Below the pieces are notes generated by a model, which saw nothing but the letters and a program-made list of their open reading frames with translations, did not search any database and was not told where the DNA came from. The position numbers were made by a program, and so were the translations under genes. From Paraflavitalea soli (GTDB lineage Bacteria > Bacteroidota > Bacteroidia > Chitinophagales > Chitinophagaceae), in NCBI RefSeq assembly GCF_003555545.1, contig NZ_CP032157.1, positions 1,058,546 to 1,122,545 on the forward strand: DNA of 64,000 bases. Direction: 5' to 3'. Each line of letters starts with the position of its first letter. Positions within the stretch are counted from its first letter, which is position 1. Shown in pieces: positions 1-9,101 of the stretch.

Positions 1-70
1 TAGTAAAATAATGGAAATACAGTATCTTCCTGTTATGCACCCCTTCGATTTTACCCGGTTACCGCTCATT

Positions 71-1525
71 ATGCGTTTTATCCTTATCCCCCTGCTGACA
101 GTAATACTGCTGGCCTCCTGTGCTACTACCACCCGGAATTGGAAAAGCAACGACCAGCCTGGTCAATTCGCCGCTTCTTTTGGCTTGTTCAGCGGAAAAG
201 AAAAGCACACCGTCAACTTAACCAAAGACGATATCTTATTCATAAAATATACCCTGATCGCCACCAGCGGAGAGATAACCTTGTCTGTCTCCAATAAGGG
301 TGGGGTAGTATGGCAAAAGAAAGTAACCGGAACGAGCGATACTTCAGAACATCATCTGGTAGCACCTTCCACCGGTCAATACACCATTACCGTCAATGGC
401 CAAAAAGCCACCGGTGGTTTTGAGGTAAAGTACAAAGCAGTGCCGCCGAAAACCGTGCAGGTAAAGACCCACCGCAATATTGAATTATACGGATTGATGA
501 TGGTGCTGGACGATGGTCCCTATGTATTAACGCAAAAAGATACGATGGACTATAGCGGCCGAAGGGCCGTTATGGCACAATGGTATTCCATGGTGCCCAG
601 AAATTATGAAAGGTACAAGGCTTTCGATACCTGCCGCATCATGAGTATCTACAAGAAAATGGAAACGGCCGGCAATGGCTACGATTTCTTTACCGGCTTT
701 TTATTGCAGGTAGGCGAAGTACCCTTTGCCCGGATCAGTGCCACTACCGACCTGCAGCAGATCGCTCGTTTTTCACCGAAAGGAGATACTGCTGAAGCCA
801 GGCAAAAAGCAACTGCTTTCCTCGATGCTTTAAACGACTTCTCCCGGTTGATAGACCTGGATGCCCATTTGGCCCAATACAAACCCTATTACGAACTTGC
901 GATCGCTTCAGTGGCGAAAAATGTTCCCCGCGGAGATTTCCTGCCGGTCATGGAGCAGTACTACCGCAAGCAGTTCAGCGAGTATAACTTAGTTCCGAGT
1001 CTCAATCTCTTTACGGCCATGGGATTTGGTACGATGAACCGGTCCACCCGGACAATTTATAATACGTTTGGGTCTTTTACCTTCCAGTCATTCGACAGCA
1101 AGCATCCCGATATGGGCTTTGATGATCCTGTGCAGATCAGGGCACTGGCGGCACATGAATTCGGGCACTCTTTTACTAACCCTGCTATTGACAGTCTTCC
1201 TCCCTCGCTTATTAAAGAAACCGCTTACCTGTATGAGCCCATTAAAGAGGAAATGAAAAAGCATGGGTATACCATCTGGCTACAGAGCCTGTATGAGCAC
1301 CTGGTAAGGGCAGGGGAGGTGATCGTAGCCGAAAAGATAGGCGACAGTACAAGGGCCGTCAGCATGTTACAGAGCAACATCAAAAGCGGTTTTATTTACC
1401 TGCCCTTCATGGTGCAGGAATTAAAGAAATGGGACAAGAGCAATTCCTCTGTCGATTTCAATAACGAAGTGTTACAGATGATCGTGAAGTTGAAGGAGGC
1501 CTACAAACCTGCTAAGATGAATTAA
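71..1525 (+). CDS. Putative zinc-metallopeptidase lipoprotein (DUF4932-like)
   Basis: The start is placed at the ATG at 71 rather than the in-frame ATG at 11, because residues 1-17 from here form a lipoprotein signal peptide ending in lipobox LLASC (Cys17). Residues 40-125 look like a beta-rich domain. The catalytic part carries an HEFGH motif at residues 362-366, the zinc-binding HExxH signature. The overall layout (exported, HExxH late in the chain, charged helices after it) resembles DUF4932-type proteins; that assignment is from memory. Expected location is the periplasmic or outer membrane face. It is followed by an esterase gene on the same strand after 146 bp. Substrate unknown. Confidence 0.75.
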   Translation: MRFILIPLLTVILLASCATTTRNWKSNDQPGQFAASFGLFSGKEKHTVNLTKDDILFIKYTLIATSGEITLSVSNKGGVVWQKKVTGTSDTSEHHLVAPSTGQYTITVNGQKATGGFEVKYKAVPPKTVQVKTHRNIELYGLMMVLDDGPYVLTQKDTMDYSGRRAVMAQWYSMVPRNYERYKAFDTCRIMSIYKKMETAGNGYDFFTGFLLQVGEVPFARISATTDLQQIARFSPKGDTAEARQKATAFLDALNDFSRLIDLDAHLAQYKPYYELAIASVAKNVPRGDFLPVMEQYYRKQFSEYNLVPSLNLFTAMGFGTMNRSTRTIYNTFGSFTFQSFDSKHPDMGFDDPVQIRALAAHEFGHSFTNPAIDSLPPSLIKETAYLYEPIKEEMKKHGYTIWLQSLYEHLVRAGEVIVAEKIGDSTRAVSMLQSNIKSGFIYLPFMVQELKKWDKSNSSVDFNNEVLQMIVKLKEAYKPAKMN

Positions 1526-1671
1526 ATAATAGCAAGCGTGTAAAATCAAAAAAGCAGCAACCGGACAGAGAAAAAACGGGCCGAACTCACTGGATTGTAA
1601 AAAGAAGTGTAAACTTTGTAAAGAAATGCTTGATACTACGCATCTTAGTCAAAGTCCCCAAATAGTCTGTT

Positions 1672-2754
1672 ATGAAATACCTTATCCCTTTTTTAATGGT
1701 GCTTGTATTTACAAACGTACAGGCACAGTACCCTGGAGTGAACATTCCGGGTTCTGAAGTAAGGAAGATCACTTCAAAGATAGTAGCAGGACAGGAATAT
1801 GAACTGCACATCATGCTGCCTGCCGGTTACAAGGCTGGCGACAAGAAATATCCTGTTGTATACCTGATGGATTCGCAATGGGATTTCCCGCTGGTTACTG
1901 GTTTATACGGCGAGTATTACTATGATGGATTTATTCCTGAACTGATCATTGTAGGGGTGACCTGGAGCGGCGAAAAGGCCAATTACGACAGCCTTCGCCT
2001 AAGAGACTATTCTCCCACTAAAGTTGCCGCCATGCCGGGAAGCGGCGGAGCGGATCAGTTCCTGGCATTTATGAAGCAGGAATTGTTTCCTTTCATCGAG
2101 TCTAACTATAAGGCGGATGGTGAGAACAGGACACTGATGGGCTGTTCGGGTGGCGCGGTGTTTACCTTGTACACCTTGTTCACCCAGCCCGAGCTGTTCA
2201 CCGGTTATGCAGCGGCCACTCCCTATATTCCATGGGATAATGAAGTATTGTATAAGTATGAGCAGGAATTTGCCAAAAGGCGGTTGGGCAACCCGGTACG
2301 TGTGTATATGACAATGGGCGATGTGGAAACAACCCGCCCTGTCTATGAAAAATTTGCCGCCCATATGGCGGCGCGCCACTATCCATCCGTTCGCCTGCAT
2401 TCAAAGATACTGGAGAATACAGGTCATGGAGGCACCAAGCATGAAACCTATGCCCGTGGACTACAATATGTTTTCGAAAGACCTCAATTGAACCTGGCGG
2501 CCAGTGTATTGAACAGTTATGCCGGTAATTATCAATTACCAGACGGCCGGACCATGCAGCTCAAAAATGAGCATGGGCAATTGGCGCTCTATTTCGGCAG
2601 CAACCGGATGTTTACTTTGTATGCAGCCAGTGAAACGGATCTTTACGCCACCGCGCAATTTGTAAATATCCATTTTGAGCATGCGTCTGGTAAGCCGTCA
2701 GGTTGTTGGTTGGAGACGTACGGCAATAAGCAATTCGCTAAGAAAATAAACTAG
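1672..2754 (+). CDS. Exported alpha/beta-hydrolase, putative esterase family
   Basis: A signal peptide (about residues 1-18, ending VQA-Q) precedes an esterase-D-like alpha/beta hydrolase domain. The nucleophile elbow is GCSGG with Ser159; a later MGDVE and a TGHGG segment would supply the acid and the catalytic histidine. Residues 275-360 form a small C-terminal beta-rich extension like those on serine-hydrolase proteins of Bacteroidota. The family includes carbohydrate esterases and siderophore esterases; no substrate can be assigned. Nothing in the neighbourhood suggests a pathway. Confidence 0.85.
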   Translation: MKYLIPFLMVLVFTNVQAQYPGVNIPGSEVRKITSKIVAGQEYELHIMLPAGYKAGDKKYPVVYLMDSQWDFPLVTGLYGEYYYDGFIPELIIVGVTWSGEKANYDSLRLRDYSPTKVAAMPGSGGADQFLAFMKQELFPFIESNYKADGENRTLMGCSGGAVFTLYTLFTQPELFTGYAAATPYIPWDNEVLYKYEQEFAKRRLGNPVRVYMTMGDVETTRPVYEKFAAHMAARHYPSVRLHSKILENTGHGGTKHETYARGLQYVFERPQLNLAASVLNSYAGNYQLPDGRTMQLKNEHGQLALYFGSNRMFTLYAASETDLYATAQFVNIHFEHASGKPSGCWLETYGNKQFAKKIN

Positions 2755-2863
2755 CTGGCATGAAATGGAGGCACGGTCCCAAAAAGTGTTTTTCCCGTTC
2801 TCATAACTACATGGGGTTTAAAAGGAAAAAGTGTAAGGTTATGTAATAAAAGGACCGGGTATA

Positions 2864-4954
2864 TTATTTTACTTTTAATAATTTGGCATTGATGGCTACT
2901 ATAATTGTACTGGCACTCATGAGAACGGCGCCCATGGCCGGGCTCAGCATAAATGCCGGGTATAAAATACCTGCAGCCAATGGAATACCTACGACGTTAT
3001 AACCCACCGCCCATACTAAATTCTGCACCATTTTCCGGTAGGTCGCCCTGCCAAAAGCAATCATCTTCACTACATCTTTGGGGTCACTGTTTACCAGGAT
3101 TATATCGGCTGTTTCGGCTGCCACATCGGTTCCCGATCCTACTGCAATTCCCACATCAGCCTGAGCCAGTGCTGGTGCATCATTGATGCCATCACCTGTC
3201 ATGGCTACAACTTCTCCTTTATCCTGGAATTCTTTTACTTTGCTTTGCTTCTCGTGGGGTAATACGTTGGCGAGGTAGCCATCCATTTGTAGTTGCCGGG
3301 CTACCGAAGATGCCACTTTTTCATTATCGCCTGTTAACAAAAACGATTTAATGTTCATATTTCTTAACCCGGTAATGGCTTCCGCAGCGGTTTCCCGGAT
3401 ACTATCGGCCAATGTAATGATGCCTGCCGGCTCATTATTGATCAGCACAAAATTTACGGTATCGGTGGATTGATTGACTGCATCTGGTATAACCGGTACT
3501 TCCAGGTTATACTGCCTGAAATAGTTTGGACCTGCCGCCACTACCTTTTTGCTATTCACGGTGCCGGCTACACCCATTCCTTGCATGTATTCAAAGTCGG
3601 TGGATTTCCATAGCTCCAGGTTTTTCCCCTTTAGCTTGCGCATGATGCCATGGGCAATATGGTGTTCTGAATTTTGTTGTATCGCTGCTGCATATTGCAA
3701 TACCTGGTCGGGCGTAAATTGATTATTTAACGAAATGACCTGCTGTACTTCATGGATCCCTTTGGTAAGGGTGCCTGTTTTATCAAAAATGATGGTAGTA
3801 AGTCTGCGGGCGTTTTCAAAAGCTGTACGGTTGCGGACCAATAACCCATGAATAGCGGAAAGAGAGGTGGAAATAGCTACCACCAGGGGAACGGCCACAC
3901 CAAGTGCATGCGGGCAGGCGGTTACCATTACGGTAACCATTCTTTCAAGGGCAAAGGACAATTCCTTTCCGGCAGCGAGCCAGACGATAAAAGTTATAAT
4001 TCCGACACTAATGGAAATTATAGTAAGCCATTTGGCGACCTTATTAGCAAGGTTTTGGGTATTGGACTTAGTTCCCTGGGCAGACCGCACCAGGTTAATT
4101 ACCTTGTTGAGGTAACTATCGTCGCCCGCTCTGGTTACCTGTACCTTTAGTACCCCATCACCGTTAATGGTTCCACCGATCAGTTTCTCTCCTTTTTTCT
4201 TTTTTACAGGCAGGCTTTCTCCCGTAAGCATACTTTCATCAACGTGGGAGCTGCCTTCCAGCACGGCTCCGTCTGCTGGTACTTTTTCGCCGGGTTTTAT
4301 GACAATAATATCATTATTGTGCAACTCTTTTAAGGGAATGTCTGTTGTATGTTCATCCCGTTCCACATGGACAACTGCCGGCAGCAAGGTCACTAATGAT
4401 TCCAGCGATTTCGAGGCAGCCATTTGGGATTTCATTTCCAGCCAGTGTCCCAATAACATAATATCTATCAATGTGGCCAGTTCCCAAAAGAAGTCCATGC
4501 CGGAAAGTCCAAAAACAATCGCTATACTGTACAAATAGGCCGTAGTAATTGCCACTGCCACAAGCGTCATCATGCCAGGGTTTCCCCACCTGAGTTCCCT
4601 GATCATTCCTGCCAGGAAAGGCCAACCTCCATAAAAAAAGATTACACTGCTCAGCGCCGCCAATACATATTTATCTCCGGTGAATGTAAAGTAAAAACCC
4701 AGCCACTGCTGAGCCATATGCGATAGTAGTAAAACCGGAATGGTAAGTCCCAGGCATAACCAGAACCGTTTCAGGAAGTCTTCAGTATGGTGACCTGTAT
4801 GTTCATTATCTGTTGAGTGTTCATCATGCACTGCGTAGCCAGTATGCGTTGCTGTGGCATCCCGCTGCATGGGGGATTTGTGCATTCCTGCATGATGATC
4901 GTCTGGGTGGCTGTTACCGTTTGCAGAATGATCGCCATGATGTTCGCGCTTCAT
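2864..4954 (-). CDS. copB: Heavy-metal P1B-type ATPase, CopB-like (CPH motif)
   Basis: This is a P-type ATPase that pumps metal out of the cytoplasm using ATP. Residues 1-60 are a histidine/aspartate-rich metal-binding tail instead of a CxxC ferredoxin-like domain. The transmembrane metal site is CPH (about residue 347), the signature of the CopB/P1B-3 group (Cu2+ or Cu+/Ag+), not CPC. Also visible are TGES (about 243), the phosphorylation motif DKTGT (about 391) and the hinge GDGINDAP. The length of 696 aa is normal for the group. Upstream on the same strand is a small exported protein with three metal-binding repeats, so the two probably act together in copper handling. No regulator is visible in the window. 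Confidence 0.92.
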   Translation of the reverse strand: MKREHHGDHSANGNSHPDDHHAGMHKSPMQRDATATHTGYAVHDEHSTDNEHTGHHTEDFLKRFWLCLGLTIPVLLLSHMAQQWLGFYFTFTGDKYVLAALSSVIFFYGGWPFLAGMIRELRWGNPGMMTLVAVAITTAYLYSIAIVFGLSGMDFFWELATLIDIMLLGHWLEMKSQMAASKSLESLVTLLPAVVHVERDEHTTDIPLKELHNNDIIVIKPGEKVPADGAVLEGSSHVDESMLTGESLPVKKKKGEKLIGGTINGDGVLKVQVTRAGDDSYLNKVINLVRSAQGTKSNTQNLANKVAKWLTIISISVGIITFIVWLAAGKELSFALERMVTVMVTACPHALGVAVPLVVAISTSLSAIHGLLVRNRTAFENARRLTTIIFDKTGTLTKGIHEVQQVISLNNQFTPDQVLQYAAAIQQNSEHHIAHGIMRKLKGKNLELWKSTDFEYMQGMGVAGTVNSKKVVAAGPNYFRQYNLEVPVIPDAVNQSTDTVNFVLINNEPAGIITLADSIRETAAEAITGLRNMNIKSFLLTGDNEKVASSVARQLQMDGYLANVLPHEKQSKVKEFQDKGEVVAMTGDGINDAPALAQADVGIAVGSGTDVAAETADIILVNSDPKDVVKMIAFGRATYRKMVQNLVWAVGYNVVGIPLAAGILYPAFMLSPAMGAVLMSASTIIVAINAKLLKVK

Positions 4955-5140
4955 CGATCGGGTTTTATTTGATGAAATCTTTACTTCCCCACAGGAATCA
5001 TCTTTCTCCAGGGTAAGAATTCATGATCTTTTTGCCTGGACTGATCCGGAATGCAATGTATGACTTTATTTTTCTGAATAGTTATACTTCCCGTAGTTGG
5101 CCATATCGGTTACCCGACCCGGATGATGTAACTCCCCTGG

Positions 5141-5566
5141 TTAATTTTTCTTTTCGATTAAAGATTTCCCGCATTTGGGACAAACGCCATCCTTATTAAG
5201 CGCTACCTCAGGGTGCATTGGGCATGTGTATATTTTTGCTGCTTCAGCCTTCATCTGTTCTTTAGGTGACAATTGTAGCTTTCGTCCACATTGAGGGCAT
5301 TTACCTGGATCATGACTAAACACCTTTACATGAACAGGACAACTATAACTCTTGGTTACGGCTGTTTTTGTTTGTTCCTTGTTGGAAAGAACTAGATCCA
5401 TACCACATATAGAGCATTTGCCAGGTTTGCTGCTAATAACATCCGGATGCATTGAACAGCTATAATAGCGGGCATGTTTGGTAGTATCCGTTTTGCCTGC
5501 CTTTGATTGAGCAAATAAAGAAGAAGCGACAAACAACGCAATGGTTAAAAAAATTAACTGTTTCAT
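5141..5566 (-). CDS. Exported protein with three heavy-metal-binding-domain repeats
   Basis: A signal peptide (about residues 1-20, ending FAQ) is followed by three tandem copies of a Cys/His unit of the form Y-[ST]-C-x-[MV]-H-[PV]-x-V followed by G-x-C-x-x-C-G. This is the small heavy-metal-binding domain often found in copper-efflux components. The whole mature protein is made of these repeats. The second copy reads CPVHVKV rather than CPMHPEV, so it is the most diverged. The gene lies upstream of the CopB-type ATPase on the same strand; a periplasmic copper buffer or carrier role is inferred. A good promoter match lies 55-85 bp upstream. Confidence 0.85.
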   Translation of the reverse strand: MKQLIFLTIALFVASSLFAQSKAGKTDTTKHARYYSCSMHPDVISSKPGKCSICGMDLVLSNKEQTKTAVTKSYSCPVHVKVFSHDPGKCPQCGRKLQLSPKEQMKAEAAKIYTCPMHPEVALNKDGVCPKCGKSLIEKKN

Positions 5567-5868
5567 TATTCAGATTTTAAATATTTCAAAATGGAAAGAA
5601 TAAAAAAGAAGTTGTCCTACCAAAGTTGGTATTATAAAAAACCGGAACAAATGATTTAAATCATACCCATGACGATTTTAGTCAGCCTGTTTTTTTGAAG
5701 CAACGGGTAAATCTTTGACTGTGTGTCGGATGGTGTAAGGATAAGTATGGTTTATCCTGGCAGGTAGTGCCTGTTGAATATTTTGACCTTATTCATCATA
5801 GGGACCCTGCTATTAGTAGAAAGGCTATGATGAACACTTTTAAGCAAACGAAACTAATAATTTCAGCA
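5567..5868. other. Intergenic stretch between the metal-binding protein and the phosphatase gene
   Basis: No gene is supported here. Besides the promoter at 5621-5651 there is a perfect 10-bp inverted repeat, TTCATCATAG (5792-5801) and CTATGATGAA (5825-5834), 35 nt past the phosphatase stop. It lacks a T-tract, so it is only a weak terminator candidate. Confidence 0.5.
5621..5651 (-). promoter_or_regulatory. Candidate Bacteroidota promoter for the metal-binding protein
   Basis: On the minus strand TTTG (5648-5651) is followed after exactly 19 nt by CAACTTTG (5621-5628), a 7 of 8 match to the -7 element TAnnTTTG of the Bacteroidota primary sigma factor. The spacing equals the known optimum. 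It lies 55 nt upstream of the start at 5566. Confidence 0.5.
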
Positions 5869-6498
5869 TTAAAGTGAATTCTTCGTCACCTGCAGATGGC
5901 GGACATCATTTGCTTCCAGCACGCTGAACTGGCCATTGCCATAAGACACCCGATAAAGGCAGGTGTTGCTATGGCTGAAGTTTGCCATACAACTGATCGG
6001 TAATTGGCTGAGCAGACACAACAATACCAGCAGGGAGCGACCGTGCATGCAGACCAGCACCCGCTTTTCAGCAGGCCTGGAGAGAATAACGTCCAGCGCT
6101 TCCTGAAGGCGCCTGGCAACCTGGTTGGGGCTTTCACCTTTTTCAAAGGATAGATCACATTGCCCACCCTGCCAGTGAATATTCATTTCGCGGAATGCAT
6201 TTACCCAATCTTCCTTATTTTCCTTTTCCTCCCAAATACCAAAAGACAGTTCATCAAGACCCGGCAATTGTTCCCAGGGAATACCTCCTTCTACAAATCT
6301 TTTTACAGTCTGGTGAGTACGCTTAAGGGCGGATGTATAAACCTTATCAAAAGACACATGTTTATAATATTGGTAAAATGCCTCTCCCTGTTCCCTTCCG
6401 AGGTCATTGAGATCAGTATTTACTCCTCTGCCCTGCACAATGCCCAACTTGTTATAATCGGTTTCCCCATGCCTGATGATATATAACTCTTTATCCAT
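5869..6498 (-). CDS. Histidine phosphatase family protein (phosphoglycerate-mutase-like)
   Basis: The N-terminus carries the RHGET signature (Arg9-His10-Gly11-Glu12); His10 is the residue phosphorylated during catalysis. The second conserved histidine is in VCMHGRSL in the C-terminal half, and the usual glutamate lies in the WEEKENKE region. The length of 209 aa matches cobC/gpmB-like phosphatases that act on small phosphorylated metabolites. No signal peptide, so cytoplasmic. The substrate cannot be read from the sequence; there are no cobalamin genes nearby, so a cobC name is not justified. Confidence 0.88.
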   Translation of the reverse strand: MDKELYIIRHGETDYNKLGIVQGRGVNTDLNDLGREQGEAFYQYYKHVSFDKVYTSALKRTHQTVKRFVEGGIPWEQLPGLDELSFGIWEEKENKEDWVNAFREMNIHWQGGQCDLSFEKGESPNQVARRLQEALDVILSRPAEKRVLVCMHGRSLLVLLCLLSQLPISCMANFSHSNTCLYRVSYGNGQFSVLEANDVRHLQVTKNSL

Positions 6499-6580
6499 GA
6501 TCCATTTCCTTTAAGGACCGCAAGATACTATAACATGCGATACAACTTGCTCCCCGAATCGATCATTGATCTGTTTTATC

Positions 6581-8356
6581 CTATAGAGAAAGCTCTTCCC
6601 TTGCCCTTTTGATCGCTGAATGGTCGAATCCCGCCTTGCGGAAATATTCAAGATCATCTTTCAGATTTTTGCTTAACTCGTTCACCGTGTGCCCTGACTT
6701 TAAATATTGTTGGTATAGCTCAATCGCCCTGGAGAAATCACCCTTAAAGAGATAGGAGTGAGCGAGGTTTTTTACCAGCGACGAGTCTGAAGGTTCGGTG
6801 GCCAAACCTTTCGATAAAAAGCTAATCGCCTTGTCGTAATTTTTAGTCTCCAGCAAATGACGGCCTAAAACTCCCGATTGTCCGGGTCTCGGTTTCAGTG
6901 TATCTAAAGTGGTTATCCTTTGTCCGGTTGCCCGCAGCCGGCCATTAATCGTATTCGTAAAACCGGTTACTACCCCGGTGGTATCGAAAATAAAAGCCTT
7001 TGTGCCGCCTAATTCGATGTTGCGAAAAACGGTTGGCGACGTAAAATGCATTTTGCTGTGGATGCCATCCGTCCAGAAGTAAAGCCCGTCTTTTTCTTTT
7101 TCTATTGCTGATAAATATCCGTCTGTTATATATTCGCCGGCGTATTTCGAGGCGATCGTATCGTTTACAGGTACAGTGGTTATTTGCTCAGGCTTTGGAA
7201 ACCCTGCCCAGTTGTATTCCAGTGCTATGCTGTTGAGTAACTCCAGTAAAACGTAACCATCGTCGGAGTTCACAAACAACGCCACGCCTTTTCCATTGGT
7301 GAGTCCGCCCAGGAAATAACCCGTGAATCCCTCGTTACTCGCCGAATGAACAAAGTATTTTTCGCCATTCCTGTTCTGTATGTAAGTGCCCATGGCCACA
7401 TCATCTTTATAGGGCGTTAAATGTAATCTTACCATTTCCTGGTTCAACACCTTTGACGATTTTCCCTGGTAAGCCTGCTGTATTTCAATTATGTATTTGC
7501 ATAAATCTGTAGGTGTGGTCCATAATCCGGCCGCTGCTTTTTCCGGGTATACAAAATATTTGCCCGGCACTTCATGGCCATTGCTTTTATAGCCTGTTGC
7601 AAGATTTTTTCGTTGGCTCTCCGTAGGGGGCTGATGGTAGGAACTGTTGGTCATTCCCAGTGGCCGGAACACATGGTCATACATATAGTCTTCATATGGC
7701 TGTTTGGTGAGGTCGGTCAATATTTGTTGCGTGATAAGGATGCCTCCGCCGGAATACCGCGATTCTTTGCCGGGCTCCATTACCGAGCGTACGGCTTCGG
7801 TGTTGGAAGGGGCCCGGCCGTCTAAAATATCGGTGACGCTTGCAATGGCGCTGTCCCGTTGGTACCCGGGAAAACCATGCACTCCCAGGCCTGCCGTGTG
7901 GGTGAGCAGCTGGGCGGTGGTGATTTTCTTGCCATGAGACACTGTGTCATAAGGGAACTTCCAGTTGACCAGGTACTGGTTGATGTCCTGGTAAAGATCC
8001 AGTTTTCCCTGTTGCGCCAGCTGCAGGATACCCACCGCGTTTAGTGACTTACTGATCGATCCCGGTTCAAACAGGGTAGTAGTAGTTACTTTCCTGCCTT
8101 CTTTTTTGTCGGCATAACCATACCCTTTGGCCCATACAAGCTGGTAATTATCGATAACAGCGACACTTAATCCCGCCACGTTGTAATGCTTCATCCTTTC
8201 GGCAAGCGTATACAGTTTGCCGTCGATAACAAGTCTTCCCGCGAGGGTGGTTTCCACCCGGGCGATCTGTTCGTTTACGGCCTTGGAATAATGCTGCTGT
8301 GCGGTGACTGTTGTAAGCCAATGGAACAAAAGGACCGCTAAACTGATTTTTTTCAT
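6581..8356 (-). CDS. Exported serine hydrolase (class C beta-lactamase-like) with TPR tail
   Basis: The start is set at 8356, not the in-frame codon at 8422, because it gives a clean signal peptide (residues 1-19, ending TAQ). The beta-lactamase/esterase domain spans about residues 25-370 with the nucleophile motif S100-I-S-K103, a Tyr-Ser-Gly element near residue 200 (YSGGG) and a late HSASNEG. Residues 490-591 contain TPR-type helices. Serine hydrolase plus TPR is a known Bacteroidota arrangement; such proteins are usually peptidases or esterases rather than resistance enzymes. Substrate unknown. Confidence 0.85.
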   Translation of the reverse strand: MKKISLAVLLFHWLTTVTAQQHYSKAVNEQIARVETTLAGRLVIDGKLYTLAERMKHYNVAGLSVAVIDNYQLVWAKGYGYADKKEGRKVTTTTLFEPGSISKSLNAVGILQLAQQGKLDLYQDINQYLVNWKFPYDTVSHGKKITTAQLLTHTAGLGVHGFPGYQRDSAIASVTDILDGRAPSNTEAVRSVMEPGKESRYSGGGILITQQILTDLTKQPYEDYMYDHVFRPLGMTNSSYHQPPTESQRKNLATGYKSNGHEVPGKYFVYPEKAAAGLWTTPTDLCKYIIEIQQAYQGKSSKVLNQEMVRLHLTPYKDDVAMGTYIQNRNGEKYFVHSASNEGFTGYFLGGLTNGKGVALFVNSDDGYVLLELLNSIALEYNWAGFPKPEQITTVPVNDTIASKYAGEYITDGYLSAIEKEKDGLYFWTDGIHSKMHFTSPTVFRNIELGGTKAFIFDTTGVVTGFTNTINGRLRATGQRITTLDTLKPRPGQSGVLGRHLLETKNYDKAISFLSKGLATEPSDSSLVKNLAHSYLFKGDFSRAIELYQQYLKSGHTVNELSKNLKDDLEYFRKAGFDHSAIKRAREELSL

Positions 8357-8499
8357 AGTTGACAAACCTATCCGTTTTGTTGTCAACCCAGCCTGAAAGA
8401 GTGTAAAAAGGTTGTAAACCAATGTAAATTCTTCTTAAGATCCATTTAGATTAACGCGATTAACCCTTTTACATTTTAAATCTTTTTGTTCTAGCCAGT

Positions 8500-9101
8500 C
8501 TAAATAGCTTTAAGGCATATAATTACCAACAAAGGACAAAAAGAATCTGTAGTATACAGAGAAAGTTTATGCCAACGCTCCAGGCTGTAGGCCAGGGCCT
8601 TGCCAATGGCGCTTTTAGGAAGCACGTGTACATACTGTTGCTGCATCCAGAGCCACATCCCTTTCAGAATCGGGGCAGCTTTGGCTGTACGAACGACTTT
8701 AGGCTCTTCATAATTCAGTCTACTTTCTCTGCTGATGCGCTCTATCGTATACAGCTTTGGGATATCATTAAGTGCATAGGAGGCCCGGTCATAATCGTTG
8801 TCCAGTTCTTCATGGAACATACGGCAGGCATGCGCCATACAGTGTATTAGCGTTATGCCTGGACGCTTATCAAAAATATCATAGGCTGCGTAGCCATCAG
8901 TCTGCAAATACCCTTTGAAGATTTCCAGTATTACCATCGGCCCTTCCCGTCCACGGCCTTCCTGGTAATCGAAGAACGCGATCTTTTTCAGGCTGTTTTG
9001 GTAAACCCAATAGTAGCCTCTGTGGGTTTCTCCCTTTTTATCTTTGTCAATTACCTTGATCGGAGTTTAATCAGCATGTAGATAGCTACTTTGCAGCACT
9101 T
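8500..9101 (-). pseudogene. Remnant of an IS66-family transposase (TnpC)
   Basis: Minus-strand translation shows the catalytic core of an IS66 transposase: SYLHAD, then a stop codon, then TPIKV, HRGYYWVYQ, FDYQEGRGREGP, YLQTDGYAAYD, HCMAHACRMF and ERWHKLSLYTTD. The stop (TAA, 9067-9069) replaces the glutamate codon GAA of the usual ADET motif. The N-terminal half, with the leucine zipper and zinc finger, is absent, and the C-terminus goes out of register after YTTD. There are no tnpA/tnpB partners and no terminal repeats. The remaining fragment is non-functional. Its 5' edge abuts the stop codon of the HNH-like gene. Confidence 0.85.

Noticed and set aside
5886-6167. 93-aa minus-strand frame inside the phosphatase gene
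   Set aside because: Frame-shifted shadow of the phosphatase coding sequence.
8500-9101. IS66 element considered intact
   Set aside because: Stop codon in the catalytic motif, missing N-terminal half and no terminal inverted repeats.
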